DNA of 64,000 bases from NCBI GenBank assembly GCA_963457665.1, contig OY735219.1, positions 21,902,437 through 21,966,436 of the forward strand, read 5' to 3'. Made by a program: the position numbers and the translations under genes. Source of the stretch: Thysanoteuthis rhombus. Taxonomy: Eukaryota; Mollusca; Cephalopoda; Oegopsida; Thysanoteuthidae. Below the pieces are notes generated by a model. That model worked only from the letters and a program-made list of their open reading frames with translations. It did not search any database and had not been told where the DNA came from. Shown here in pieces: positions 1 through 11,215 of this stretch (positions within the stretch are counted from its first letter, which is position 1; each line of letters begins with the position of its first letter).

Positions 1-130
1 GTATCCCATTGTACAAATCAGCGATGCAATTTAACATAGTATAATATCATGCAATATCCGATGTATGATGAGTTTATTTCATGAAGTGCTTGATACGTTC
101 AACTTCAAGTGTTCAGTTGGTTTGGAGTAG
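1..130 (-). repeat. 3' tail fragment of hammerhead-associated repeat
   Basis: Read on the minus strand, this matches the tail that follows the hammerhead-like motifs at 28.6 kb and 51.9 kb: a segment reading roughly GAACGTATCAAGCACTTCAT, then AAATAAACTCATC, then a run ending in GATATTGC. The hammerhead part itself is missing. The fragment is cut by the window edge or ends near it, and an AT microsatellite begins about 30 bases beyond its upstream side. Confidence 0.55.
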
Positions 131-156
131 AGCGGGAAAGATAGTACAATGGTATA

Positions 157-160
<4 letters not shown>

Positions 161-254
<94 letters not shown>

Positions 255-257
255 TGA
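161..257. repeat. (AT)n-(GT)n compound microsatellite
   Basis: An uninterrupted AT run to about 214 changes directly into a GT run with one GG interruption near 247. It opens long IYIY/VCVC frames on both strands that are not genes. Confidence 0.95.
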
Positions 258-292
258 GTGATTCATTTTCCCATCTCGTTGTTGACGTCCGA

Positions 293-294
<2 letters not shown>

Positions 295-352
<58 letters not shown>
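295..352. repeat. (AT)n microsatellite
   Basis: Nearly pure AT dinucleotide run, 38 bases after the end of the preceding GT array. Confidence 0.95.
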
Positions 353-354
<2 letters not shown>

Positions 355-412
355 TTATACATATGTTTGTATTGAGGATGTGAACATATACAATAAATCT
401 TTCCTTTTTCTT

Positions 413-478
<66 letters not shown>
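413..478. repeat. (CT)n microsatellite
   Basis: Pure CT run of about 66 bases. Three different dinucleotide arrays within 320 bases make this a microsatellite cluster. Confidence 0.95.
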
Positions 479-482
<4 letters not shown>

Positions 483-1539
483 ATATTTATTTCCATCAAT
501 TTTTTAATATAAATATCTGTATGTATTTTTGCATTCTGCAATTGCTTCTTGCACTTGTTCTCAGAATTCGACGTATTGTCTTCCATAAATGTTGAATTCA
601 AACATTTAATTCAATCAAATGACATTTTAACCCGAAAACCAAAACCGAAATAATGACTTCTTCCTGTAACATTTTCTCCTACAATCGATGGAAAAGAAAA
701 AAGATCTATTCTCTCGCTTTTTTCCCCTCATATTCTTTCTCCTCTTCCTCCTCCTCCTCCTCAACGTCCTTTTGGCTCATTTGTTGCGAGTAAGTCACGT
801 GTAGTTTGGGTCAGCAGAGGGCAGAAGCTATCAGATGACCGTGAAATCAAGGCAGCGCACACCTGGCCAGTCGAACGTCTTTCCCGGTCCCTCCACTCCC
901 TCGGCCCGGGTCTCAATCATCACCCAACGGCTTCGTTCCTGATCCTCTAGAAAATCCTCTCTCCCCCAAACTCATCCGCCTCCAATAATCCTACATTTCA
1001 AATGCGTGTGAAGCATTGTTGCTTAGATCAAGCTGGGTTGATGATGTTGTTGTATCCCCGTCGACACGTGACAATTGGCGTGTATGCGGAGATTTCAAAA
1101 CGTGTCTGTCAAATTCTTTTTTTTTTTTTTTTTCCAAATTGTGGGGAAAAGTCATTGAGAGAAGAAAGTCACGAAAGAGAGTCATAAAATTGCATTATGA
1201 TTTTTTTGGTAGGGGAAAAAACGCCACGGATATATATATATATAAATTTTTTTAACAAAAATATTTCAATTTACTCAACCTGAAATGAAGAATAAGTAAG
1301 CCACACGTATGATGATTAGCAGTGTGCAGATGTCTTCTGTCACACCAAGTGACCGAACAGAATAAAATTTAATTCATGCAACTGAAACAGTAAACTAAAT
1401 TTTGATTTATAATCTGATTACGTGATAAAATGCCGAATTTAAAGAATAAAATAAGAATGTAGAGAGCAATAAAAAGAAAAACACAAAATAATTTTTTCTT
1501 AAAATCCGTTTGTGGTCAACAAAGACACTTTTTTCTAAA
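479..1539. other. No gene seen; GC-richer patch at 780-1000
   Basis: No repeat family or coding signal was recognised. Between about 780 and 1000 the sequence is richer in G+C than its surroundings and includes CACGTG-type and GGCCCGGG-type words. The rest is AT-rich with a poly-T run at 1119-1134. Confidence 0.5.
812..824 (+). promoter_or_regulatory. CTCF-like motif
   Basis: CAGCAGAGGGCAG resembles the core of the bilaterian CTCF consensus (CCASYAGRKGGCA). It lies in the GC-richer patch near a CACGTG E-box at about 797. A single short match of this kind is expected by chance in tens of kilobases, so this is only a candidate. Confidence 0.18.
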
Positions 1540-1921
1540 CTCACTGCAATTCAAATCTCTATTATCCACGTCTGTAAATTGGAATGTGTATAGAAGGCTC
1601 TTTGCAATGTAAATCTCTCTTTTCCACGTATATGAAATGCAAAAGAGGGATATTTTTCAAGCTCACTGCAATACAAATTTCTGTTATCCACGGATGTAAA
1701 GTGCAATGTGTATAGAAGACTATTCTCCAATCTCACTTCAATTTAAATCTCTGTTATTCACGAATCTGAATGCTATGTGTATAGAATGCTATTCTCCATG
1801 CTCAATGCAATGCAAATCTCTGTTATCGACAGATATAAAATGCAATGTGTATATAAAGCTATTCTCCAAGCTCACTGCAATGCAAATCTCCATTATCCGC
1901 GTATATAAGATTCAATGTATA
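1540..1921. repeat. 70-bp minisatellite, about 5.5 units
   Basis: Unit starts (CTCACTGCAAT or variants) fall at 1540, 1598, 1662, 1732, 1801 and 1871, so the last three complete periods are 70, 69 and 70 bases and the first two are shortened by deletions. Each unit reads CTCACTGCAATNCAAATCTC, then a TTATCCACG block, then AATGTGTATAGAA. The 3' units are more alike than the 5' units. No coding frame is kept through the array. Confidence 0.9.
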
Positions 1922-2027
1922 TCCATACATTCCATATATACCGTCATCTTTGACGGCAGAGGTAAACCAGAATTTTGAAAAAATACGTCTTTTTAAAAAA
2001 TGAAAAAAAGATTCAACCCTAGATAGT

Positions 2028-2413
2028 CATTAATGAAACTGAAACGTGGAATCGAAAACCAATAGTTTGACCTTCGAACTGAGAACCATGCAACAAGTAC
2101 GGGAGAAAATCATAATCAAACTCATGGAGAGATCATAAGATAATACTGTATATAAGGGGAAAGACCGGAGTCAGAGATATAGAAACCATAAGAAAACTCA
2201 AATGGCAAGGGGCTGAACATGTTGCAAGAATGTCAGACAACCACTAGACATCACAGCTCACAATGCAGATCCCTAAAGATCATAATTTGGCCGACAGAAA
2301 AAAAGAAGACGTGACGAGTTCAACAAATTAAGAAAATATTGGCTCTGCAACGCCCATGATAGAGAAGTCTGGCGAACTTTGAGGGGGGTCTACGCCCTAA
2401 CGACGTCTGTTCA
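2028..2413 (+). pseudogene. RTE-like LINE, broken 3' end of reverse transcriptase ORF
   Basis: Broken translation shows the C-terminal region of an endonuclease-reverse transcriptase: a counterpart of the LRTMQ..HE block, then RGKTGVRDIETIRKLKWQ, then EHVARMSDN, then KLRKYWL and DREVWRTL. The same order occurs in six other copies in this window (7.7, 14.0, 36.9, 46.7, 55.8 and 63.3 kb). Frameshifts and in-frame stops show that it is dead. The clade name RTE is inferred from this C-terminal signature and from the short tandem-repeat tail seen in other copies. Confidence 0.75.
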
Positions 2414-2973
2414 CGTCACGGTGAAGTTTTACTCACTTCTTCTCCTTGAAACTGATAAAAGAGAGGAAGAGAGAAGCACTTACGTGACTGAATGTGTCCA
2501 GCAGCTATAGGGTGACTGACTGCTGTCGCTGTGCCTGTGTGTTGGTTTTCTGTATCTGCATGTAAGTTTCTTCGTGGAAGCATAAGTTTTACTCTCTTCC
2601 TTTCTATAAATCTGATTATAGAGTTGGAGGGGGGGAGATTCATGTGACTGGAAAAGATGTTTTAAAAAAAGGAAATTCTAAAATATTCATCTATACATAG
2701 ATAACAGAAAAAGTCCAGTCAATTTATACGTGAATTATGCCAGTTCTTCAATGAAATAAATAAAGAAAGATGGATCCACCTCTGCGACTGTCCCTTTTTA
2801 AAAAGTTATTTATCAAGGTAAGCCGAATCTAAAACAAAACCACGATCACCAGGCGCCCATTGAGGATTGTACTCACAACATTGTGATAATATTTTGCCCT
2901 TTATGTACAAATAGAGCCTGGCAAATGAATCACTTGTCGAGCTATGCAATTCTGAATTGAGGAATACATCTTG
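2414..2973. other. No gene or recognised repeat
   Basis: Mixed-composition sequence. A 75-codon minus-strand frame (2416-2643) has no recognisable domain and no repeated counterpart here; I do not call it a gene. Confidence 0.4.
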
Positions 2974-3559
2974 GGCCGCACATGATAAGTGCCCAACAAG
3001 CCAATTTATTCAAGTTGAGAAAATCGGATACAAAGTTTGACGAACTTTCGCTTGCGATATTTTCATTATTTCCAGGGCTACAGTGTTTGTTAATCCGGGG
3101 CTTGAACATTCTCATTTATTTATGATTCCGATGCAGGTTACATTAGTGGATCTTCAATACTTACAAATAGTTTTTTTCTACCTACAAAAAAAGCTCCCAT
3201 GTTTTGCTTATTCGCGCTATGAGTATTTTTAGGGATTTTGTCATGTATATCACGATCAAAAGCTGAGTATCAAGGCCTCGAAACAATACTAAAATGAGTA
3301 CCTTAACAGTGAAAATAAATGAAAATATCGATGGATCTTGGGATTTTCAACAGAGTTCGAACGAAAAGAAAACCAGTGATTAGGTTCAAATTCACGATTC
3401 ATTGTGATATGCATCAAAATCATTATACAAGGTATTCAAGCTTCAAAATGACAAAAACTGAGCATTGAAGCTAAAAAAAAAAATAACGAAAATATCGTGA
3501 GCGTGAAAGTTCGAATCTAATTTTCAAAAGTGCCTCGTTGGGCACTTATCATGCGCTGC
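2974..3559. mobile_element. MITE-like element with ~100-bp terminal inverted repeats
   Basis: The left end GCCGCACATGATAAGTGCCC (2974 on) is the inverted counterpart of the right end, which reads in reverse complement GCAGCGCATGATAAGTGCCC (ending about 3559). The similarity continues inward for about 100 bases on both sides and includes a shared GATATTTTC(A/G)TTATTT block (left about 3056, right about 3490). There is no internal ORF. The outer few bases and any target duplication could not be fixed by eye, so the superfamily is not assigned. Confidence 0.75.
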
Positions 3560-3982
3560 TACTCAAATAAAGCCTGCTATCTTCGAATGCAATTAACAAA
3601 GTGATCTTTTTTGGTTTCTCTGTCCATAGCAATAAACTCTTTCACTTGAAGGTGATGGTTTTGCTGATGAAAATATCTCAGACCCTCCCTTTGAAACAAT
3701 CGACTCTTCCACTGGAATCAGTTCAGTAGTCTCTTTTCTATAAGGAAAAAAAAAACTTGTTTCATAGATAAAAATTTTTTTTGTGGGGATCAGCAAGTTC
3801 TTGAAATGAGCTGAAGAACCTTGGGAAGAAAAACAGACAACCTTCAAGCATAAAATAGATCAAGAAAAGATAGACTGAGAAACATCCTTGTAATTCATGT
3901 TATTTCGAGAAAATGTCGAGAAATTATAAAGCGTCATCTCAAACCACAAGTTCTTCGAGGTAATCAGACACATTTTTACAAG
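3560..3982. other. No gene seen
   Basis: AT-rich sequence with no repeat recognised elsewhere in the window and no persuasive coding signal. Confidence 0.4.
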
Positions 3983-4456
3983 TGGATGACTGGTTAGTTA
4001 TTGAATAGAAACTGACACGTAACCAACTACCTTTGGCAGCATACCATCTTTGGGGTGATCAATTGGAAAAAATGCAGAAAAAGTGATCAATGAATAAGTT
4101 ACTTCTCTCGCTATTTGTTTGGTGATGGTCACCGAAAAATCCAAATCCGAAAAAAAACAACAAAAAAACGAAAAAATAGGCATGAACACTGACGGACACA
4201 AATCAAGGGGTCAAACATAAATTTACAATGTAAATAGAACTGCCACTAAAAAAAAAAATATCTGGACGAGTGTTTTGTTTTTTGTTGTTTTTTTTTATGC
4301 TTATCCAGATATAAATAAAGAGTAATTGTTGAAATTTTCAACCCTCTAGCTCTATTGGTGCGTCCTGTACGCACGGTTCAGATTTTACATACATAGCCAG
4401 CCAGCAAAACCAGCTTAAAAACTGAAGAAACTTATTTTGACAGTTTGGGTTGACCA
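3983..4456 (-). repeat. Family T repeat, near full length
   Basis: Minus-strand copy of the commonest interspersed family here. Reading in element orientation, it begins near GGTCAACCCAAACTGTCA, then TTTCTTCAGTTTTTAAGCTG, GGCTGGCTATGTATGTA, a block ending in CAATAGAGCTAGAGGG, an ATTTACATTGTAAAT segment, TGATCACC, and ends in GTGTCAGTTTCTATTCAATA, ACTAACCAG. No long ORF is present in any copy. The middle has local A/T-run expansion. Confidence 0.8.
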
Positions 4457-4608
4457 TTTTTAATAAACTAACTCGTATTTCAGTATGTGGATATACCAAT
4501 GAAAATAGTATTTTCAAGATTTTTCTATCCAACAGAAGATGAGTGTGAATTGGGTTGACATATGTGTCTGATTCTGGCTCTGATTCTCGATGGGCAATAG
4601 AATGTAGA

Positions 4609-4648
4609 TGTGTGTGTACATGTGAGTGTGTGTACGTGTGTGTGTACA

Positions 4649-4684
<36 letters not shown>
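4609..4684. repeat. (TG)n-(AG)n microsatellite
   Basis: Imperfect GT tract passing into a clean (GA)n run at about 4664-4684. Confidence 0.9.
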
Positions 4685-4778
4685 TATAATTGTGTGGGTC
4701 ATTCCCAAGCAATTTGGAATCCATCTTGAACAAATCCATGCCATCGGCATTTCTTGTTCTGCTGACCTTTTGTTGCTG

Positions 4779-4860
4779 AGAAGGTGATCAATGAATAAGT
4801 TACTTCTCTTCCTTTTGTTGGGCAACGGTCACTTAGAAATCTGGATTCAAAAAATAAATA
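4779..4860 (-). repeat. Family T repeat, fragment
   Basis: The AGGTGATCAATGAATAAGTT and CTTCTCTTCC blocks are the reverse complement of the 3' half of family T. The ends of the element are missing. Confidence 0.65.
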
Positions 4861-5830
4861 AATAAAAAAGGAAAAATAAAATACCCGGAAACTTGAATCT
4901 CCGACGAACGATTTGCATATTCTACTCCAGGTAGAAAATATGGAATAAGCAAATTTGGAGGAGCTTCACCCTGCTTCTTTTTTTTCACTTCGCAGCCGAT
5001 AAAAAAATTCGCAGATATAACACAAAACAATTTTGGTTCAATAATTTGATATTCTGGCTTCTTGAAATATAACTCGAACAAATCGAATTAAAATATTTAA
5101 ATTATTGGCAAACTTTTTCCTGATCAAATAGAGGAAAATGGTACGGAATCACCTCATAATTTGCATTTCTAAAACAAATACTAACACAAGTATGAATATG
5201 CAAATTAGTCTACCGTCGAAAGAGAGGACTTGTAGACCTTAAAGAGCTATTGCATTTATTGTTGGAATAAGTCAATCGAAAGGAAACACGTCTTCATCAA
5301 GAGAACTTTCAATTGACACGATGGAAAGGATTATAAAAACTCCTCCAAAAAAGGAAATCAAACATAGAATGTAGGAGATGTTGGTTGTTTGTTCCTAGTC
5401 AACTGTGTATAGAATTTGGAAAAAATTATGAAGGAAGACGTGCAGATAGATGACGTCAAGGCATCAAGATAGAAAACTCTAACCAATATGCCTTGAAAAT
5501 AAAGGATTCACAACAAAATAAATGACAAATAATAGGGCAGAAATAGGAATCAATATTTGTGAGAGAACTGCCGAATGAGATGGATCTCATACAGAAAAGC
5601 TAAACGAAAACTAGCATTAATATCTAAACAGAATAAAACAAGGTTACCATGAGCCGAAGAGAAGTTATCATGGAGTGTGGATGATTGGATGAAAGTGATA
5701 TTCAGCGGTGAAGCATGAATTTGGGTCATATTTGTTAATTTGCTGTAAAGAAAAAAAACTGGGCGAACAATCACTTTGTTGATTCAATACTTTCTGCCTG
5801 GAGTAGTACATACATTTATATTTATCTATG
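4861..5830. other. No gene or recognised repeat
   Basis: AT-rich, no recognised family. A TCTACTCCAGGTAG-like word at 4920 and TACTTTCTGCCTGG at 5790 were noted without interpretation. Confidence 0.4.
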
Positions 5831-5845
5831 TTTGTGTGTGTGTGT

Positions 5846-5899
<54 letters not shown>
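5831..5899. repeat. (TG)n microsatellite
   Basis: GT dinucleotide run with one A interruption, followed by about 100 bases of degenerate GT-rich sequence to about 6010. Confidence 0.95.
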
Positions 5900-5901
<2 letters not shown>

Positions 5902-6539
5902 GAGCATTCATGTATGAATGTGACTTTGTGTTGGTGTGTATCTGTATGTGTATGTTTACAGTTAAAATTCGAGATAGACCCAGAATGTGTGCGTGGGTCG
6001 TACGTGTGCGTTATCATAAGGTTAGCAATTTTACCCAATTTTCACCTTTAATTAGATAATCATTTCGACGCTATAATCAATGAGAGTGTGCTATCTATGA
6101 GATACGTAAACGACCCATAAAACTTGAAACCGAAGTCATAGCCGCTGCATAAACATCAAATTGGAAACCAAGTCAGACGTATAATCTGTCAGTATAGCAA
6201 ACGAAAAAAATAATTACTTAACAAGTAAAAAATGTATGTGCTTTCATATTCAAGTTTATTTTCGTGATTTAGGGTCTCTTTATAATATATACGGCAGGAC
6301 CCGCACTTGATGTATATGGTATGATAAATACACCTATAGTTAAAATAGTTGCAGTATTTTCACTTTTATTTTATTTTGGGATTTATTTACTCTTCGCTTT
6401 TTATTGATTTGATAGCTTACTATAGTTGAATCAGGACGAGACATTGAAAGAATTGCAAAAAGATCAAAATCGGTTTATCGTTAGAGGAAACGGTGTGAAA
6501 GGACACATCAAAGGCGTTCAAAAATCTGACGATAGGTTC

Positions 6540-7570
6540 TTGAGAAAAACAACCCAAACGTGATTAGCCAAAATAGTGGGGTTTGCAAAGAAGGTGAGAT
6601 TATCTAAGATACAAACATTATATGTGGGGGCGTAACAGGGGTTCTCAATGAATTTCAATAACGTTCGGTGAAAGGATGTACAATAAGCTAAGAGAGAACT
6701 GTTTAAATTTTGAGACAGATCAACGCACAATTACCCTCCCTACCTCGTAGTTATTTGTCTAAACCACATGATATAGTTTTAGGTCTGACCCAACGATATC
6801 TCGAAAAGTTCTCAATAGATTTCGATGAAATTTTACAGACGGCTGGACAATAGACTACGGAATTTACGGGGAAAAATGATTAACTTTGGGAGCGGTTCCA
6901 GGAAATCTTTTTCTTTTTTCATCCATATATGTATGTACTCATGTCTACTCGTTATCCCCAAAAGTTCTTGTTGAATTTCAATATAATCTTGTGGTCAATA
7001 GACTACGGAAGGAGTGATTGAATTTTGAGGCGGATCCACGTAAAATAATCTTCTTTACGTCGTTGTTATTTGTCCACATTGCATAATATCGCCACTAAGT
7101 TCATGTCTGTTCACCAGATATCTCCATAAGTTCTCAATGAATTTGGGTGACCCTTGGAGAGATGAGCAATGGGCCATGGAAGAAGTGTTCAAATTTTGTG
7201 ACGTATCTATGCACGATTACCTCCCTACATCGTAGTTATATGTCCACACCACATAATGTAGCCAAAATATCTGTTCACACGATATCTGCCAAAGTTCTCG
7301 GTGAATTTCAATGAAAAGGCCGGCAACAGGCTACAGAAGAACTGACGAAACTTATTCCTTGCTCCTTTTTCACCCATCTATGTATACGCACTTGATCGTC
7401 CACACAATATCTCCAAAAGTTCTTGATGAATTTCAATGACCTTTTGTGAAAGTGTGAGCAACGGGACATGAAAGAAGTGATTAAACTTTGCGGTGGATCA
7501 ATGCACAATTACCTTCCTTGACAATGGCGTTGGCAGAGATATGCACCCTCTGATTATTCTCTTGTTAGTA
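6540..7570 (+). mobile_element. Family V transposon-like repeat, tandemly expanded inside
   Basis: The core CTCAATGAATTTCAATG recurs, with changes, at about 6643, 6811, 6970, 7132, 7298 and 7422, giving internal units of 125-168 bases. Each is followed by AAATTTTG(A/T)G, then TGCACGATTACCTCCCT, then a TTATATGTCCACACCACATA block. The right end GTTGGCAGAG (about 7530) matches the right end of a copy at 48.85-49.5 kb, where the left end is its inverted counterpart CTCTGCCAAC. No ORF persists. I infer a non-autonomous DNA element whose interior expanded in tandem. Confidence 0.7.
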
Positions 7571-7689
7571 CAGAAATTTATAACTTTGAATCATAACCAA
7601 ATAAGTTCAGTTTTCTCGGAATAAATTCCGAGAAAATTGATCTTTTGATATTTTTTTTCCAGAAGTTTAAGTATTATAAACCATTATCA

Positions 7690-8052
7690 TTCATTTCAAC
7701 CAAGAGACAGATCTGCAAATTGAGAACCATGCAACATGCACATGAAAGAATTATGCTAGAGAAACCACAAAACAGCACAGTACATCCGAGAAAAGACAAG
7801 AGTCAGGGACATCATAGAATCCATTAAAAATCTCAAATGGCGGTGGGCTGGCCATGTTGCAAGAATGGCGGACAACCGATAGACATTACGACTCACGACA
7901 TGAATCCCCCGAGATCACGTGCGCAACTGAGGCTGACAGAATATTAGATGGAGAGACGAGCTAGACAAGTTCAGGAAGTACTGGCTCCGATGATAGAGAA
8001 GTGTGGCAAATCCTGGGGAAGGTCTATGTCCAATGAATGACGTTAAAGAATG
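7690..8052 (+). pseudogene. RTE-like LINE 3' end
   Basis: Translation gives LRTMQHAHERIMLEKPQNS, then frameshifted matches to IESIKNLKWRWAGHVARMAD and to the DREVW...GKVYVQ block. The same blocks are better preserved at 13.9-14.5 kb. The copy ends in CGTTAAAGAATGATGATGATG, passing into the simple tail annotated next. It is 5'-truncated and contains several frame breaks. Confidence 0.8.
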
Positions 8053-8064
8053 ATGATGATGATG

Positions 8065-8118
<54 letters not shown>

Positions 8119-8143
8119 TATTTATTTTTTTATTTTTTTTATT
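8053..8143. repeat. (GAT)n-(ATT)n tail of the LINE copy
   Basis: GATGATGAT changes to a long ATT run exactly where the LINE 3' end stops. Other copies end in shorter GATGAT tails (14.55 kb) or CATCAT on the minus strand (55.77 and 63.25 kb), so this looks like an element tail that later expanded. Confidence 0.85.
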
Positions 8144-8899
8144 TATGCTACTATCCATCCTCATCTCAATTAATGTGGCTTTTGAAGAGTACCCAGCTTG
8201 AGTTTAGTTGAGGTAAAAGCGGCCACAATTAAAATGAAGTTAAATAATTGCAAGAATTGTATAATAATAACCTTCAATATGTTTTAGTTAGAACCATAAC
8301 TTATCCAGACCCGCCAACAGATTGTTGTGTGTAACACGACGTTTAGTTCGATCTCAAGAACTCACGATTCAGTGTCCATATCGCGAGGTCTTAAACGTTT
8401 TTGTTGTGAACGAATATTCCATGGTTTCGCAATCTGTTTAAAGTTCCGGAGTTGATTTTGATTCTTACTCACACACATACACATACACAAACTGTAATGC
8501 AGAAGATGAAACGTTTTGTTTTAGTATTGTCCGCAAATATAAAACTGATAGTCACTCATCCAATCACCTGAAATGGCTCTTAATCAAGCATTTTAGCCAT
8601 GAAGTCCAGATCTTACGAGTCTGAAATCCGGAACCACAAATGGCAACCAGATGATAACTTTATGAAAAAAGCCGAAGATTAAATTGTTGACGATAAAAAT
8701 GCTGATGAGATTTGATATTCTGATTAGAATAATGATATTTGTGGGATAATTAAATCGTGCTTTACTTATTCATGAACAAATTATGAATAAATTCTACAGG
8801 ACTGATCTGCTTAGTTGTTTTCTTGTACCTGACCACCGAATACCCTCAAAACAACCGTAATGTTAAACCACGGTTGCACCTATCCTTGCAGTTTTGAGT
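8144..8899. other. No gene or recognised repeat
   Basis: AT-rich sequence with a short CACATACACATACACA patch near 8470. Nothing else was recognised. Confidence 0.4.
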
Positions 8900-9260
8900 G
8901 TCTATTATTTTGTATGGGTGTGCATGTGCGAAAAGCATGTGTCTGTATGAGTGTTTGTGTCCGTATGTGTGTGTGTGGATGTGTGTATTTGCCTGCCTGC
9001 GTGTGTGTGTGCATTTGCGTGAGCATGTACGAACGAGTGCACATGTGTGTACGTACGAGTATATGTATTTTTGCGCTAGCTATCCCTGGTGTATATGGAA
9101 GTTGTTGGTTTTATTCTCGGGTGGCTCTCAGGGTTTTTTTTTTTTACGACGCGCTACGATAACCCTACAATTAAACATGACAAAGACGCACACACCCATA
9201 TATACTCAGACGCACACTGGCATACACATACACGCAGAAAGTGACAGACACACACATGGT
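8900..9260. repeat. Degenerate GT-rich then CA-rich tracts
   Basis: About 170 bases of imperfect TGTGTGCG/TGTATG sequence (8920-9070), then a poly-T run, then ACACACCC/ACACTGGC-type CA-rich sequence (9185-9258). The overlapping frames of 100-159 codons are by-products of this composition. Confidence 0.8.
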
Positions 9261-9779
9261 GTTGTCATGGCAACCCTATTCATGTCTTTTTTTGCGATCT
9301 GTCACCAACACCGACCCCCTCCCTTCATATCATCCCCCTCCATCGTCCGCTACTCCAATCATCCAACACTCACCTAACCCACACCTCTTCCCCGATTTCT
9401 TTGTCTCCACCCCAATTCTCGTATACTTCCATCCCCACCCAGTGCCCTACCCTGATCCTTATGTACATCTCTTACTCTATGTCTCACCCGTACCTCCTCT
9501 ACCTGCTCTTCCACCTCCTCGTCATTCCACTCAAGAGCACGTGACCTTAAATTTCGGGGTAGAAAAAAAAATTAGATGGACTACACCTTCCCACGGGTCT
9601 GGGTGGGAGAAGAAACAGGTTACTGTAGTTCGGTAGCCCCGGACCCCACTCGTTCGGTCGCTTGACGAGAGACCGACTACTAACTACTAAGATCACCATC
9701 GCTACTACTACTACTACTAAGATCACCATCGCAACTACTTCTACTGCTTCATTATTTCAGCACCGATACCACTCTTGGC
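9261..9779. other. C-rich, low-coding stretch with ACT triplet patches
   Basis: CCCACC/CCTC-rich from about 9300 to 9540; an isolated (ACT)n-type patch lies at 9675-9745, where an AAGATCACCATCGC unit occurs twice (9690 and 9720). The 131-codon plus-strand frame here is proline-rich because of base composition and is not called. Confidence 0.5.
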
Positions 9780-10376
9780 CCTCTTTCTCGTATATCTATC
9801 TCATCGTCTTTTTCTTCTTCTCTTTCTCTCTCACCCGCCTCTCTCTCCGTCCCTTTCTCTCTCTATCTCTGTCTCCTTCTCTCTCTGCCTCTGTCTCTCT
9901 GTCCCTCTGTTTCAATATCTTTGTTTGGAAATTCGCCATCGGAATTCCTTAGGATCAAACCGGACATAACGACTGGTCTCATTCCAGCAAGATTTTTCGC
10001 GCCGATTTCTTTTTTTTTTTCATTTTTTTCCGGGGGGGGGGTAGTTTTTATTTATTTTTTTTTTTTATTTCTCGGTTTCTTTGTGTTAATCCTCCTTGAA
10101 ATTTTGGTCTTTTCTCTCTCTGTTTTTTTTTTCTTTCTTTCTTGATCTCTTTCTTTCTTCCTTTAATTCTCTTTTTCCTTCCCCCCTTACTATCTTTCTC
10201 CTCTGCTTTCTCTTCCCCTTTCTTTCTCCATTGGTTTTTTTCTCTCCTTCTTCCTTCTTTACTCTTTTTGTTTTTATTTTTTTTTGTTTCTTACTTTTGT
10301 TTTGTCATCGTTCTGTTTTTTTCAAACAATTTTTCTCTTTTTTTTCCTCCCCGTGTGTGTGTGTGTGTGTGTGTGT
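9780..10376. repeat. Long polypyrimidine tract ending in (GT)n
   Basis: Almost 600 bases of T/C-rich sequence: CTCT, TTTC and poly-T stretches with a run of G at 10033-10040, ending in a GT microsatellite at 10351-10376. The F/S/L-rich frames here are composition artefacts. Confidence 0.85.
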
Positions 10377-10746
10377 ATGTACACGGTGGGATGCTGAAAG
10401 ATTCTCAGTTCGATGGTCCCTCAAATATTACCTGGGGGTCCACAACAGTGTTCCCTCTTAAGCTGACACTGCAAATTTTGTATCTGAGAAACAACATAAT
10501 CCATTGCACAGATATCGAAAAATACATAATTGTACAGAGACCTGAACCATTAAATAGAATAAATGAATATGAATTTTAAAGGTCATTTTTTTTATTGTAG
10601 TTCATTAATTCAAGTCAAAAAACAAAATGCTCAAAATAGGGGACTTATTTCCTTTACAGAAGGGGTCCTTGAGTTATCAAAATTTCAGAACTACTGGTCA
10701 AGGATATTCTATTCTAAGTCGGGCCGAGAACCCTTTCACCATCCCT
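10377..10746. other. No gene seen
   Basis: Mixed AT-rich DNA between two GT microsatellites; no recognised family. Confidence 0.35.
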
Positions 10747-10792
10747 TGTGTGTATGTGTGTGTGTGTGTGTGTGTGCGTGTGTGCGTGTCCA
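10747..10792. repeat. (GT)n microsatellite
   Basis: GT run with C interruptions. Confidence 0.9.
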
Positions 10793-10904
10793 GATGTCCC
10801 CCACCTTTCGAAAATTTGCTCCATGCCTGTGTGTTACCATATTTGTGTCTGACAACGCTCAAAAAGTTTCCCCCAAATAGACTAATGGTAATTGCTTGTT
10901 TGCT

Positions 10905-11215
10905 TTATATCCACGGGCGTCTGCAGGGTGTGGAGGGTTCAAACGAGGCATATGCGCGCACCCACATGCACATCTGGATCCGCCCTTCTCGTCAAGGACG
11001 AACAGGTTTGAAAGTTTGAACCTTGTAGTCAAGAACGGATAATGGTGCTGAACAATTGTTTTAGGTAATACCAATTTGATATTCACTTCTAAAAGGATCG
11101 AAATAAAACCCTTTTGCCCACTCTGGAAATTTAACCTTTTGCTTCACAATCCCTCTGGAAAAGTGGCAGTAGACACCCTCCCTGGTTTACAGCATTTCGA
11201 CTTACGAAAGTTTTT
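10905..11215 (+). repeat. Diverged repeat, copy 1 of a direct pair
   Basis: Shares an ordered series of blocks with 11740-12070: a CCTTGTAGTCAA block, GGATAATGGTGCTGAACAAT, TCTGGAAATTTAACC, and GAAAAGTGGCAGTAGAC. It contains no coding frame of note. The family was not recognised; it may be an old interspersed repeat or a local duplication. Confidence 0.65.

Noticed and set aside
105..601. Long open frames on both strands with [12 protein letters not shown] or SLSL repeats
   Set aside because: They are translations of AT, GT/CA and CT microsatellites; the same artefact occurs at 5.8, 10.7, 15.9, 24.1, 47.8, 57.5 and 58.7 kb.
2416..2643. 75-codon minus-strand ORF as a candidate exon
   Set aside because: No recognised domain, no splice-site context that stands out, and adjacent to a dead LINE fragment.
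9241..9636. 131-codon proline-rich plus-strand frame
   Set aside because: C-rich DNA with few stops in several frames at once; no domain and no codon bias difference between frames.
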